In this document: positions 8,278-15,744 of the stretch, piece by piece
How the letters are laid out: each line of letters starts with the position of its first letter
How positions within the stretch are numbered: the first letter of the stretch is position 1
Assembly: GCA_947441615.1 (NCBI GenBank)
Contig: CANEUH010000009.1
Coordinates: 53,087-117,086, forward strand
DNA from: Bacteriovoracaceae bacterium
Lineage (GTDB): Bacteria > Bdellovibrionota > Bacteriovoracia > Bacteriovoracales > Bacteriovoracaceae
Reading direction: 5' to 3'
Length of the DNA: 64,000 nt
Notes under the pieces: model-generated
Databases searched by the model: none
Told to the model about the DNA's origin: nothing
Seen by the model: the letters and a program-made list of their open reading frames with translations, nothing else
Position numbers and translations under genes: made by a program

Positions 8278-9360
8278 TCATGCCGCCATTTTTCTTTTTT
8301 TCGTGATCTGAGGAATAAAATTGCCACGACTATCAGATATAATCTCAATTTCTTTCCAGCCATTGTTTTTTGCCTGCTGAATGATTGGATCTGATTTATG
8401 TCTCACCACTTGGATAAGTTGTCGGATTCCAAACTCTTTAAATCTTTGATTGTCTCTTACGATCTCAATGATAGCTTCAGCGCACAGATAATTAACTTCA
8501 ATTCCATGCTGCCTGTAATAGCTGGACACCTGTAAAATTCCAATCTGGGCAACATCAATGACGCTAATTGAACCAAACCAAAACAAACCCTCAAACCTCG
8601 AGAGTAAAGCTTTCTCCATTGTAGAATTTGCTGCCACATGTTCCAACAAACCATAGTGATGCTTTTGAGCATCTTGAGCCGCTTCTTTTGAGTGTGAAGC
8701 TGCATTTGTGGTAGCAATAATGACTAAACCGGGGCAATGAAACCACTCACCCGTTAAAGAATCCATGATCTGGCCACTCTCCAAAAGTTGGTAGAGACTT
8801 GAATGAACTTCTTTCGGGGCCTTGTCAATTTCATCGAGTAGAAGAACTTTATATGGATCTTTTTTGAGAGAAGAAATAATTATTTCAATTAACTTTTCTC
8901 CATTGAATCCACTTTGATTCATCGCTATTTTTAATAAACTTCCTCTTCCGTAAAGACCTTCAGCAAGAAGTTGAGCGAAAAATGTTTTACCTGTGCCCGT
9001 TGGGCCAACTAAAAGATAACTTCCTAAATGGCGATTAGAATCAATCATATCAACATTTCGTTTCAATATTTGTAGAATGGAATGGATACTAGGTCCTTGC
9101 CCAATGATGTTTTTAAACATCCAGGGTTTTATTCTCTGAATATCTGCTGACTGAATTTTTTTATAATCACCTCGAGTTTCGGGACCTAGCTGACGCTTTA
9201 GAAATTTCCACCTTAAATAAGCAAAAACACTCGCTCCCAACATCACACAGGTTAACCCCCAAGGTGTCAGAAACCAAGAGCTTAACCTAGCGAATGAAAT
9301 AATAAGAAATGCGACCCCTAATACGATATACACATTTTGGAGCCGCCCAAAATTGGTCAT
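8278..9360 (-). CDS. Membrane-anchored AAA+ ATPase lacking the Clp pore loop
   Basis: 360 residues. Two membrane helices at about 11-29 and 33-49, then a basic linker and one AAA+ domain: Walker A GPTGTGKT at 119-126, Walker B VLLLDE at 172-177, sensor-1 in IIATTN near 219, an arginine-finger-like LLSRFE, and sensor-2 FGIRQL near the C-terminus. The order matches ClpB D2/ClpX. The stretch that in Clp proteins holds the aromatic GYVG pore loop is replaced by a shorter SGFNGEKL segment, so threading of substrate by this subunit alone is doubtful; it may tether, regulate or co-assemble with the second AAA+ protein of the operon. First gene of the 9360-6262 set; the Shine-Dalgarno is weak. The membrane-anchored design excludes normal ClpA, ClpB or ClpX. 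Confidence 0.85.
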   Translation of the reverse strand: MTNFGRLQNVYIVLGVAFLIISFARLSSWFLTPWGLTCVMLGASVFAYLRWKFLKRQLGPETRGDYKKIQSADIQRIKPWMFKNIIGQGPSIHSILQILKRNVDMIDSNRHLGSYLLVGPTGTGKTFFAQLLAEGLYGRGSLLKIAMNQSGFNGEKLIEIIISSLKKDPYKVLLLDEIDKAPKEVHSSLYQLLESGQIMDSLTGEWFHCPGLVIIATTNAASHSKEAAQDAQKHHYGLLEHVAANSTMEKALLSRFEGLFWFGSISVIDVAQIGILQVSSYYRQHGIEVNYLCAEAIIEIVRDNQRFKEFGIRQLIQVVRHKSDPIIQQAKNNGWKEIEIISDSRGNFIPQITKKRKMAA

Positions 9361-9480
9361 AGTCCATTATCGTAATGATTGGGCCACTTCTTGAGTGAAT
9401 TTATCAAGAAAGGTATAAGGCCTTGATTTTACGATTTATTAAATTTGAAATCCAAAAAGGAATCGGACAAGAAAATGGGC

Positions 9481-9504
9481 AAAAAAAAAGGGCCCGTAGG
9501 CCCC
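9481..9504 (-). terminator. Intrinsic terminator of the first SWIB gene
   Basis: On the minus strand GGGCC-TACG-GGCCC forms a five-pair GC stem closed by a UNCG-type tetraloop, followed directly by nine T residues. It lies 13 bases past the stop of the SWIB gene at 9517. Very strong factor-independent terminator by sequence. Confidence 0.93.
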
Positions 9505-9516
9505 AGAGATAAAAAC

Positions 9517-9801
9517 TTAGTTAAGGTGCTTACCAAGAAGACCAGTCAATTCAAACATAGTTACTTCTTCTTTTCCAAAAACCTTGCTGAGTTTAGCATC
9601 AGCTAGGATATTTCTTTTATTTTTTGGGTTTTGAAGATTGTTAGTTTTAATGTAGTCCCAAATTTGCTTAACGGCCTCAGTTCTAGCAACTGGATTATTT
9701 CCAATAACTGCAGCAAGCTCAGCCGATGGAGTTAGAGCTTTCATAAAAGCTGCATTTGGCTTACGAGAAGTTTTTTTTGTTGTCTCTTGTGTGTTTTCCA
9801 T
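9517..9801 (-). CDS. SWIB/MDM2-domain protein, tailless form
   Basis: 94-residue protein made almost wholly of a SWIB/MDM2 domain: start of the domain at KPNAAFMKALTPSAELAAVIG (about 14-34), then helices through IWDYIKTNNLQNPKNKRNI and a C-terminal MFELTGLLGKHL. SWIB domains are small helical folds best known from chromatin remodelers and p53 regulators in eukaryotes and from small chlamydial proteins and topoisomerase tails. In bacteria the function is not settled; nucleoid or DNA-topology roles are inferred. It is a clear paralogue of the 13616-14017 gene but with a short Thr/Lys-rich N-terminus in place of the long Lys/Ala tail. GGAGGG lies seven bases before the ATG, and a strong terminator follows, so it is a monocistronic, probably well-expressed gene. 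Confidence 0.92.
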   Translation of the reverse strand: MENTQETTKKTSRKPNAAFMKALTPSAELAAVIGNNPVARTEAVKQIWDYIKTNNLQNPKNKRNILADAKLSKVFGKEEVTMFELTGLLGKHLN

Positions 9802-9862
9802 AAATACCCTCCGTGTGTGTAGGAATAGTTTTATAAATTAATTACTCAATTGCAACAAATTC

Positions 9863-10789
9863 TTATTTCCTAAAAATACTTAAATTTAACTCTCTTGATA
9901 AATCTTGGAAAACCTTAATTCCTCTTACAGAATGACCATGTTCGTTTATTGACGGTGAATAAACAGCAATGCCTAATTCACCAGGAACAACTCCAAATAT
10001 AGCTCCACTGACTCCACTTTTTGCAGGAATCCCCACTGAATAGGCCCACTTACCTGAGGTATCATACATACCGCAAGTAAACATTAAACTCAGTATATCG
10101 CCGACATATTCTTGGTTTAAAGCTTTATTATTTGTTTTTGGATTGACTCCATTATTCGCCAATGTTGCTGCCATCAGAGACAAATCAATTGTGTTTAATG
10201 AAAATGAACATTGCTTAAAATACAAATCAAGTGAATCCTCAATGTTTCCATCAATCACGCCAAAATGTCTTAACAAGTGAGCAATAGATCGATTCCTATG
10301 AGCAGTATTTTTTTCAGATTCAAAAACTTTTTCATCGACATGAATTTTTTTTTCCGTAAATAGACTAAAAAATTCGATCATATTTTTTAATCGATCTTCA
10401 AAAGATGATCCTTTGATAAAACTGCTGATCGCAATCGCGCCTGAATTGATCATAGGATTATAGGGCTTGTGGGTATTTTTCTCTAGTTCCACAATCGAAT
10501 TAAAGGCTTCTCCTGTAGGCTCAACACCCACTTTCGACATAATAAATACCCTTCCCAAATCCTGAAGGGCCATACCATAGGTAAATGGTTTGGAAGTCGA
10601 TTGCATACTAAACAATACTTCTGAGTCACCAACACTAAAAACTTCTCCCCCTATTGTCGTTACAACAATTGCAAAACTTCTAGGATCAGCTTTTGCCAAC
10701 TCGGGTATATAGCTAGCAGGAGAACCTGCGGTATTGTTTAAATGCCTTAAATAAATATCGTCAATCTTACTTTGTATTTGATTCCTCAT
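9863..10789 (-). CDS. glsA: Glutaminase
   Basis: 308-residue glutaminase of the beta-lactamase-like serine-dependent family, converting glutamine to glutamate and ammonia in the cytosol. The catalytic Ser-x-x-Lys is visible as STSK at 64-67 in the context FSMQSTSKPFTYGMAL, and conserved stretches YNPMINSGAIA and a C-terminal GIPAKSGVSGAI are present. Length matches the bacterial GlsA/GlsB type without extra domains. AAAGGGAATC precedes the ATG. It is a single gene between the tailless SWIB gene and the divergent serA-type gene. Confidence 0.95.
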   Translation of the reverse strand: MRNQIQSKIDDIYLRHLNNTAGSPASYIPELAKADPRSFAIVVTTIGGEVFSVGDSEVLFSMQSTSKPFTYGMALQDLGRVFIMSKVGVEPTGEAFNSIVELEKNTHKPYNPMINSGAIAISSFIKGSSFEDRLKNMIEFFSLFTEKKIHVDEKVFESEKNTAHRNRSIAHLLRHFGVIDGNIEDSLDLYFKQCSFSLNTIDLSLMAATLANNGVNPKTNNKALNQEYVGDILSLMFTCGMYDTSGKWAYSVGIPAKSGVSGAIFGVVPGELGIAVYSPSINEHGHSVRGIKVFQDLSRELNLSIFRK

Positions 10790-10912
10790 GATTCCCTTTA
10801 AAACTAATGACCGCTGAGCTATGTCAGTTAATTATTGTGTCGCAGCTTAAATTTCTTCAACTTAAGAGTAAAAACTCTACTTCAAATTCTCTTTTTTAAA
10901 TAGAATTGTAAT

Positions 10913-12127
10913 ATGAATCAATTAAACAAACCAAGTATCCTTCTCGTTGAAAATATCCACCCTATTGCAAAAGAGATGCTCGAAAGTAACGGCTATCAAG
11001 TCGACCTCATTTCTCATGCTCCTTCGGAGAAGGAACTTATCGATCTTATACCTAAGTACTCAGCACTGGGAATCAGATCGAAAACAGAAATAACATCGAA
11101 AGTTATTGAGAAAGCTTCAAACCTTTTAACGATTGGCGCCTTCTGCATTGGAACAAATCAAATTGATCTTGTTAGTGCTAGAAAGCAAGGTATTGCCGTT
11201 TTCAATGCACCCCACTCTAATACGAGGAGTGTCGCTGAACTTGTGATTGCTGAAATGATTGCACTTTCTAGGCAACTTGGAGATCGAAACAATAAAGCTC
11301 ATAAGGGCGAATGGGTAAAATCCGCTGAGGGATCAAAAGAAGTGAGAGGAAAAGTGTTAGGTATTGTTGGCTATGGACATATTGGAAGCCAGGTCAGCAT
11401 TCTCGCCGAAAGTATGGGTCTTCAAGTTATATTTTATGATGCCGTAAAAAAACTTCCCCTCGGGAATGCGCGATCGATGAGCTCATTAGATGAATTACTT
11501 GCACAAGCAGACTTTGTAACTCTCCATGTTCCAGAAATTCCTGAGACAATGAATATGGTTGGAGCAAAAGAACTTTCTCGAATGAAAAAAGGCTCATATC
11601 TTATTAATGCCTCACGCGGAACAGTCGTCGTTATAGAGGCACTTGTAGAAGCTTTGAAAACAAAACATATTGCTGGCTGTGCAATTGATGTGTTTCCTAT
11701 TGAACCAGCTTCAAATAAGGAAACTTTTGTCTCCCCTCTCCAAGGCTTAAATAACGTTATCCTTACTCCTCATATTGGTGGTAGTACTGAAGAGGCCCAA
11801 AAGGCAATTGGGATTGAAGTGGCAGAGAGTTTTAGAAGATATCTTACAATTGGCTCTTCATCTGGAGCGGTAAATTTTCCAAATGTTGATCTACCAATCA
11901 AAAAGGGAACATCGAGAATACTAAATGTTCACAGAAACGAACCAGGGGTCTTAGGAGAAATTAATACCATCATGTCCAGGGCCGGAGCAAATATTGAAGG
12001 ACAGTATCTCTCTACTGATGATGAAATTGGTTACCTTGTTATGGATGTCCACTCAGATCATGCCTTAAAACTCTCCGATGAAATTGCAAAGCTCAAACGA
12101 TCAATCAGAACAAGAGTTGTATCATAA
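10913..12127 (+). CDS. serA: D-3-phosphoglycerate dehydrogenase with ACT domain
   Basis: 404-residue enzyme for the first step of serine synthesis, oxidising 3-phosphoglycerate with NAD. N-terminal and central domains show the D-2-hydroxyacid dehydrogenase pattern: dinucleotide motif GIVGYGHIGSQ, catalytic Arg in NASRGTVV, Glu in DVFPIEP and His in TPHIGGSTEEAQ. A C-terminal ACT domain (EPGVLGEINTIMSRAGANIEG) is expected to bind serine for feedback inhibition. Length and order match the E. coli-like short form. The stop overlaps the ATG of the following zinc-finger gene by one base, so the two are translationally coupled. No clear Shine-Dalgarno before the start. Confidence 0.95.
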   Translation: MNQLNKPSILLVENIHPIAKEMLESNGYQVDLISHAPSEKELIDLIPKYSALGIRSKTEITSKVIEKASNLLTIGAFCIGTNQIDLVSARKQGIAVFNAPHSNTRSVAELVIAEMIALSRQLGDRNNKAHKGEWVKSAEGSKEVRGKVLGIVGYGHIGSQVSILAESMGLQVIFYDAVKKLPLGNARSMSSLDELLAQADFVTLHVPEIPETMNMVGAKELSRMKKGSYLINASRGTVVVIEALVEALKTKHIAGCAIDVFPIEPASNKETFVSPLQGLNNVILTPHIGGSTEEAQKAIGIEVAESFRRYLTIGSSSGAVNFPNVDLPIKKGTSRILNVHRNEPGVLGEINTIMSRAGANIEGQYLSTDDEIGYLVMDVHSDHALKLSDEIAKLKRSIRTRVVS

Positions 12128-12618
12128 TGACTAATCTATGCTCGACCTGTAAAAAACCAAAAGCGAACTTCACTTGTGGTGCATGTAATGATTCTGTTTG
12201 TAAAAGTTGTGGCCATTTTATGGGGCCAGAGAGTTTTTCATTCTTACGAAAAGTTCCCAAAGAACTCTCTCACAGTGTTTACTGTAATCCCTGCTATGAC
12301 TCTGGAGTAAGTGCTGAATTTCTTCGGTATGAAGAAACCATGGAAAAGGCCAGAGAAGTTATTATTTTCAGTAAGGATGAGACAAAAAAGACGGGGCACT
12401 TAAAACGAAAAGAATTACCTTATAAAGTTGAAGATTGTGAAGATAAAGATGAATCGATCTTGAGACTTGCATTTTTCGCCGCAGAGGATGGTTTTAATTG
12501 TCTTCTTGATGTGCATGTAACTCACAGAAAAATTATTGTTGGATCTCACAAAAAAACAATCTTTTCAGCAACTGCGACGCCTATCCAAATCGATCCTTCA
12601 GAAGTGAGAGAATACTAG
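12127..12618 (+). CDS. Cysteine-rich zinc-binding protein coupled to serA
   Basis: 163 residues. The N-terminal 60 residues hold eight cysteines in four CxxC pairs: C5/C8, C17/C20, C25/C28 and C53/C56, a spacing that suggests a two-zinc cross-braced or double-ribbon fold resembling B-box/FYVE-like fingers. The remaining 100 residues are mixed alpha/beta, include a lysine-rich patch near 90-105, and have no recognised domain. No membrane segment. Its ATG overlaps the serA stop (TAATG), so it is made with SerA; whether it acts on serine metabolism is unknown. Convergent with the secreted-protein gene that ends at 12615, overlapping by four bases. Confidence 0.8.
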   Translation: MTNLCSTCKKPKANFTCGACNDSVCKSCGHFMGPESFSFLRKVPKELSHSVYCNPCYDSGVSAEFLRYEETMEKAREVIIFSKDETKKTGHLKRKELPYKVEDCEDKDESILRLAFFAAEDGFNCLLDVHVTHRKIIVGSHKKTIFSATATPIQIDPSEVREY

Positions 12619-13481
12619 CTTCTTTTTTCTAGAGATAGTTTATAAAGGCAATGTTTATTAGTCCCCTCTTCAGATATTCTGTAGGTCCCTTTAAAAATTT
12701 TATTTTCAAGCTCAGTTGAAAATATTCCTTTGAGATGAACGATTTTACATGAATCTGACGAAGTCTTTACGCCGATCATTTGTTCGCAAATTCGCCCCAT
12801 AATATCTATAGACTTCTTTTGTGGATTAAATGGAATTCGGCCAATCAAATGTCCTGGACTAGAGACAATTTCATTAACTTCACCCAAATGTAAATAAAGC
12901 GATCCCTCGACGGTTAACTCTAGCCTCAACGCATTCGCAAACAAGAGATTACAAAAGTTTCTCCTATCCTCCTCTTCGCTTACGAGACCTGCATAGACTC
13001 CGCAATGGCCAGAAAGCTCCCCAAATCCTCTCGAACATTCATCTTCTTCCTGTAATTGAATTTCTGTATTCGATGAATTCAGAAATTTTAGATCTTGAAT
13101 AGAAATAACATTTTTTACATTTCCCTGTTGGTCTCTGGTAACAAGTGAAACAGGATTCTGAAGATTTTTTGAATTCAAGGGATGAGGTAAAAAGAAGACT
13201 AACGACTTAGTTCCAAATTTTTCTTTAGAAAAAGTCACAAATAAATGGGCCCCCTCTGGATTATCTTCACCTGTTACAACTTCGCCTCCCGAAAAATAAT
13301 TATCGACATAAAGTCCCTTAACTATTCCATTTCGCTCAAACCAATTAAGTGAGAATGAAATAACCTTAGAGGTAATACCTGGGTATTTATAGGAACCTGT
13401 TAATTGAATTTGGCCATGATGAGAGGGGTTGGCAGCAATCATGGATATGAAACTAAAATAGTATAAAAGTGACCTGAGCAT
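12615..13481 (-). CDS. Secreted protein of unknown function
   Basis: 288 residues, no family recognised. The N-terminus MLRSLLYYFSFISMIAANPS is a typical Sec signal peptide, so the product is periplasmic, outer-membrane or released. The mature part is rich in beta-strand patterns and has several cysteines that could form disulfides (for example in EDECSRGFGELSGHCG and FCNLLF). Open frame extends to a TTG at 13508, but ATG at 13481 has a full AGGAGG six bases upstream and begins directly with the signal peptide. The gene lies between the serA transcript (convergent) and the tailed SWIB gene (same strand upstream, separated by a strong terminator). Confidence 0.8.
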   Translation of the reverse strand: MLRSLLYYFSFISMIAANPSHHGQIQLTGSYKYPGITSKVISFSLNWFERNGIVKGLYVDNYFSGGEVVTGEDNPEGAHLFVTFSKEKFGTKSLVFFLPHPLNSKNLQNPVSLVTRDQQGNVKNVISIQDLKFLNSSNTEIQLQEEDECSRGFGELSGHCGVYAGLVSEEEDRRNFCNLLFANALRLELTVEGSLYLHLGEVNEIVSSPGHLIGRIPFNPQKKSIDIMGRICEQMIGVKTSSDSCKIVHLKGIFSTELENKIFKGTYRISEEGTNKHCLYKLSLEKRS

Positions 13482-13570
13482 GCTTTTCCTCCTCATTAAA
13501 GGACTCAAGGAAAGCTGAGCAAAGATCCTGCCAAGGGATAAAAATTGAAAAATTTTAGAAAGATTTTAAG

Positions 13571-13606
13571 TTTGAAAAGAAGGCCAGCAGGACGTAGCTG
13601 CTGGCC
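13571..13606 (-). terminator. Intrinsic terminator of the second SWIB gene
   Basis: On the minus strand GGCCAGCAG pairs perfectly with CTGCTGGCC (nine pairs, seven-base loop), followed by TTCTTTTC. It lies ten bases past the stop of the SWIB gene at 13616. Confidence 0.9.
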
Positions 13607-13615
13607 AATAACTAA

Positions 13616-14017
13616 CTACTTAAGGTGTTTGCCGATAAGAGAAGCAAGTTCGAACATAGAAACTTCTTTTTTACCGAAAACTTTAGAAAGTTTTTCGTCA
13701 GCAAGAATGTTTCTCTTGTTTTTTGGGTTTTGAAGATTGTGCTTCTTAATATAAGCCCAAAGCTTTTTAACAACTTCTGTACGAGCAGCAGCAGCAGCAC
13801 CGATAACGGCAGCTAGCTCAGCTGATGGTGTGAAAGCTTGCATGAAAGCAGCATTTGGCTTACGAGCTGTTTTCTTCTTAGGAGCAGCAGCAGCTTTTTT
13901 AGGAGCAGCAGCTTTCTTAGCAGGAGCAGCTTTTTTAGCTGTTGCTTTTTTTGCAGGAGCAGCTTTCTTAGCAGGTGTTTTCTTTGCAGTAGCTTTTTTA
14001 GTAGCTTTCTTCGCCAT
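13616..14017 (-). CDS. SWIB-domain protein with histone-H1-like Lys/Ala tail
   Basis: 133 residues in two parts. Residues 1-50 are a low-complexity tail built from Ala/Lys/Pro/Thr units such as KKATAKKAPAKKAA, very similar in composition to bacterial H1-like proteins (Hc1/Hc2, AlgP) and expected to bind DNA without sequence preference. Residues 52-133 are a SWIB/MDM2 domain close to that of the 9517-9801 gene (shared KPNAAFM, TPSAELAAVIG, LQNPKNKRNILAD, KLSKVFGK). A nucleoid-associated or DNA-compaction role is inferred. GGAGG five bases before the ATG and a strong terminator indicate a highly expressed single gene. The tail is encoded by repetitive GCA/AAA-rich codons, which also explains long spurious open frames on the other strand. 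Confidence 0.93.
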   Translation of the reverse strand: MAKKATKKATAKKTPAKKAAPAKKATAKKAAPAKKAAAPKKAAAAPKKKTARKPNAAFMQAFTPSAELAAVIGAAAAARTEVVKKLWAYIKKHNLQNPKNKRNILADEKLSKVFGKKEVSMFELASLIGKHLK

Positions 14018-14118
14018 GATATCCTCCAGAGGATTGTTATTCGGAAGTTAATCTTTCCTACTTTCTTAATACTAATACTTTTGACCATTCAGAGCGGAAT
14101 TACAAATAAAAATTGCAT

Positions 14119-14126
14119 CCCCCCCC
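14119..14126. repeat. Eight-base poly-C tract upstream of the tailed SWIB gene
   Basis: Eight consecutive C residues (G8 on the minus strand), about 102 bases upstream of the start at 14017. GC homopolymers of this length stand out in this AT-rich sequence and could be length-variable. Confidence 0.6.
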
Positions 14127-14200
14127 ACTCTATGAAGGAAATTGTAAGGAAAATGGCTAATTTCCCCTTAAAAACTGCCATTTTCTCCTCTCAGGAGCAG

Positions 14201-14380
14201 CTAAAGAGGTCTTTTTTTCTGTTTTTTATGGGGGTGAGTATCGAAAAAACGAAGAAAAAAATCCTTCACATCTTTAAGATTTCCCCGGCCAAAGATGGTG
14301 TTAAAGATGGAAATCATCACCAAAATGGACCAAAAAATTAAAATGAGTGATAAAAGAGGAACACCTAAATCAATTTTCAT
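14201..14380 (-). CDS. Small membrane protein, 59 residues
   Basis: A short gene inside a longer open frame. ATG at 14380 is preceded by GGGAGG with a six-base spacer, the best ribosome-binding site in the region. The product has one membrane helix (PLLSLILIFWSILVMISIF, about 8-26) followed by a basic, Phe-rich tail ending in HPHKKQKKRPL. No family recognised. The upstream extension to 14509 is unlikely because it has no ribosome-binding site. It is separated from the tailed SWIB gene by about 180 bases on the same strand, with the poly-C tract and a small CTCCT/AGGAG hairpin between them. Confidence 0.65.
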   Translation of the reverse strand: MKIDLGVPLLSLILIFWSILVMISIFNTIFGRGNLKDVKDFFLRFFDTHPHKKQKKRPL

Positions 14381-14527
14381 TGAGAACCTCCCCAAGCATT
14401 TTAGGACTTCATAGGGCCAACGGGAAAAGGTATTGAGATGATAGAGATCAATTGATGAAACTAGAAAACAACTAGACAGAGGCCAGTGTCTAACCCAGAA
14501 AAAAACCATAAGAGTTAAAGTGTGAGC

Positions 14528-14665
14528 ATGGATATAACACTATATATGACAATTATTGATGAAGACTCAAAGGCCAATTCTCCGGCGAAGGCTGAAAGTC
14601 AGGGAGAAAATACCTCTCCTAAAGAGGATGATGTTTCCCTAGATTATAAGGAAAAACAGTTGTAA
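14528..14665 (+). CDS. Possible small acidic ORF, 45 residues
   Basis: Starts MDITLYMTIIDEDSKANSPA and ends LDYKEKQL; acidic and polar with no membrane helix. It lies nine bases upstream of, and in the same frame as, the MipA-like gene, which itself has no good ribosome-binding site, so it may be a leader peptide that couples translation into it. No clear Shine-Dalgarno for its own start. Coding status is uncertain. Confidence 0.4.
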   Translation: MDITLYMTIIDEDSKANSPAKAESQGENTSPKEDDVSLDYKEKQL

Positions 14666-14674
14666 ATTGGGCCG

Positions 14675-15514
14675 ATGCGCTTAGTTTTCACAATCATTCT
14701 ATTCCTAACTAGCTGGAACACCTGGTCTAATACCCATCTCCATAGGGTAATATCCTCAAAACCTCTCTATGAACTCGGAGTTGTTGGAGGCTATGGTTAC
14801 GTGCCAGACTACCCTGCTTCAAATCAAGGCAGGATGAGATATCTATTATTCCCTATCTTTAGATACAGAGGACTCCGTTTTCGGTCAGATGAAGAAGACT
14901 CCGCCAGGGCAAGAATCTTTCTCCATTCCCATTATGGAATTGATCTCAATGCGACAGGCTCCTTTCCTGCATATTCCCAAGATAACAAAGCAAGAAAAGA
15001 TATGCCTGACTTAGACTGGATGGGAGAATTTGGCCCAAGAGTCTATTTCTTTCTCCATCGAAGCGATAAATTCTGGTGGAGACTGTTTTTCCCAGCGAGA
15101 TTTGCGTATTCTACAGATTTATCAAGCATAACAGAGAGGGGAATGGTTTTTGCCCAATCAATGAATCTTAGATATTTTTTTGATGATACAAAATTCAATT
15201 CCATTACTTTTGCAGTCACAAGAAGTTACGCTACTGAAAAATTTCAAGATTACTATTTTGAGGTACCTGAAAAATTTTCTAATATTCAAAGACCCGCGTA
15301 CAAGGCCTCTGGTGGCTACCTCTCTACGAGCGCAGGGCTGGCCTTTATTCATGAGAAAAATCAAATTGGTCTTTATGCAGGGATAGGAGTGAACAGTTAT
15401 AAAGGGGCTGCCAATTCTGGAAGTCCACTTCATAAAGCAGACTATACTTATGGAGCGTTCATCGGTTTTAGCTATTTTTTCTATGAATCAGTTGCCCGCG
15501 GTTACATGCAGTAG
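14675..15514 (+). CDS. MipA/OmpV-family outer-membrane protein
   Basis: 279 residues. Signal peptide MRLVFTIILFLTSWNTWSNT, then the pattern of the MipA/OmpV beta-barrel family: YELGVVGGYGYVPDYPAS at the start of the mature protein, LFPIFRYRGLRFR, a glycine/aromatic alternation throughout and an aromatic C-terminal region (YGAFIGFSYFFYESV). Members are outer-membrane barrels; MipA of E. coli scaffolds murein hydrolase MltA with PBP1B, while others have unknown cargo. The family call is fair; the specific role is unknown. Preceded closely by a possible 45-residue ORF in the same frame. Converges on the DUF2905 gene 6 bases downstream. Confidence 0.82.
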   Translation: MRLVFTIILFLTSWNTWSNTHLHRVISSKPLYELGVVGGYGYVPDYPASNQGRMRYLLFPIFRYRGLRFRSDEEDSARARIFLHSHYGIDLNATGSFPAYSQDNKARKDMPDLDWMGEFGPRVYFFLHRSDKFWWRLFFPARFAYSTDLSSITERGMVFAQSMNLRYFFDDTKFNSITFAVTRSYATEKFQDYYFEVPEKFSNIQRPAYKASGGYLSTSAGLAFIHEKNQIGLYAGIGVNSYKGAANSGSPLHKADYTYGAFIGFSYFFYESVARGYMQ

Positions 15515-15519
15515 AAAGC

Positions 15520-15732
15520 TTATTTCCGAAACAAGTAAGAAAGAAGTGAAAATAATAAACTTAAAATCAAACCCGTTGTTATAGGAAAATAAATCTTTGT
15601 ATTTTCCGTCTCTATTTTTATATCACCAGGTAATTTACCAATTGGTATGTTTCCTCCAGTGAGATGCCACAGAAGACTCGCTCCAATCAGAAGAAGTCCC
15701 AAAATCATCAAGGTTTTTGACACTGAATCCAT
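15520..15732 (-). CDS. DUF2905 small membrane protein
   Basis: 70 residues with the DUF2905 pattern: an N-terminal membrane helix (TLMILGLLLIGASLLWHL), the conserved central IGKLPGDIKIETENTKIYFPI, and a second helix (GLILSLLFSLLSYLF). The family is widespread and uncharacterised; it is predicted to be a two-helix inner-membrane protein. It lies 12 bases after the DUF2267 gene on the same strand, so both are likely one transcript. Confidence 0.88.
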   Translation of the reverse strand: MDSVSKTLMILGLLLIGASLLWHLTGGNIPIGKLPGDIKIETENTKIYFPITTGLILSLLFSLLSYLFRK

Positions 15733-15744
15733 TTAAACCCAACA

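Noticed and set aside
12615..13508. TTG start at 13508 for the secreted protein
   Set aside because: An AGGAGG six bases before ATG 13481 and the signal peptide beginning there are decisive.
13625..14341. Plus-strand open frames opposite the tailed SWIB gene
   Set aside because: Created by the repetitive Lys/Ala codons of the tail read on the other strand; composition is a simple Ala/Phe or Ser/Phe run.
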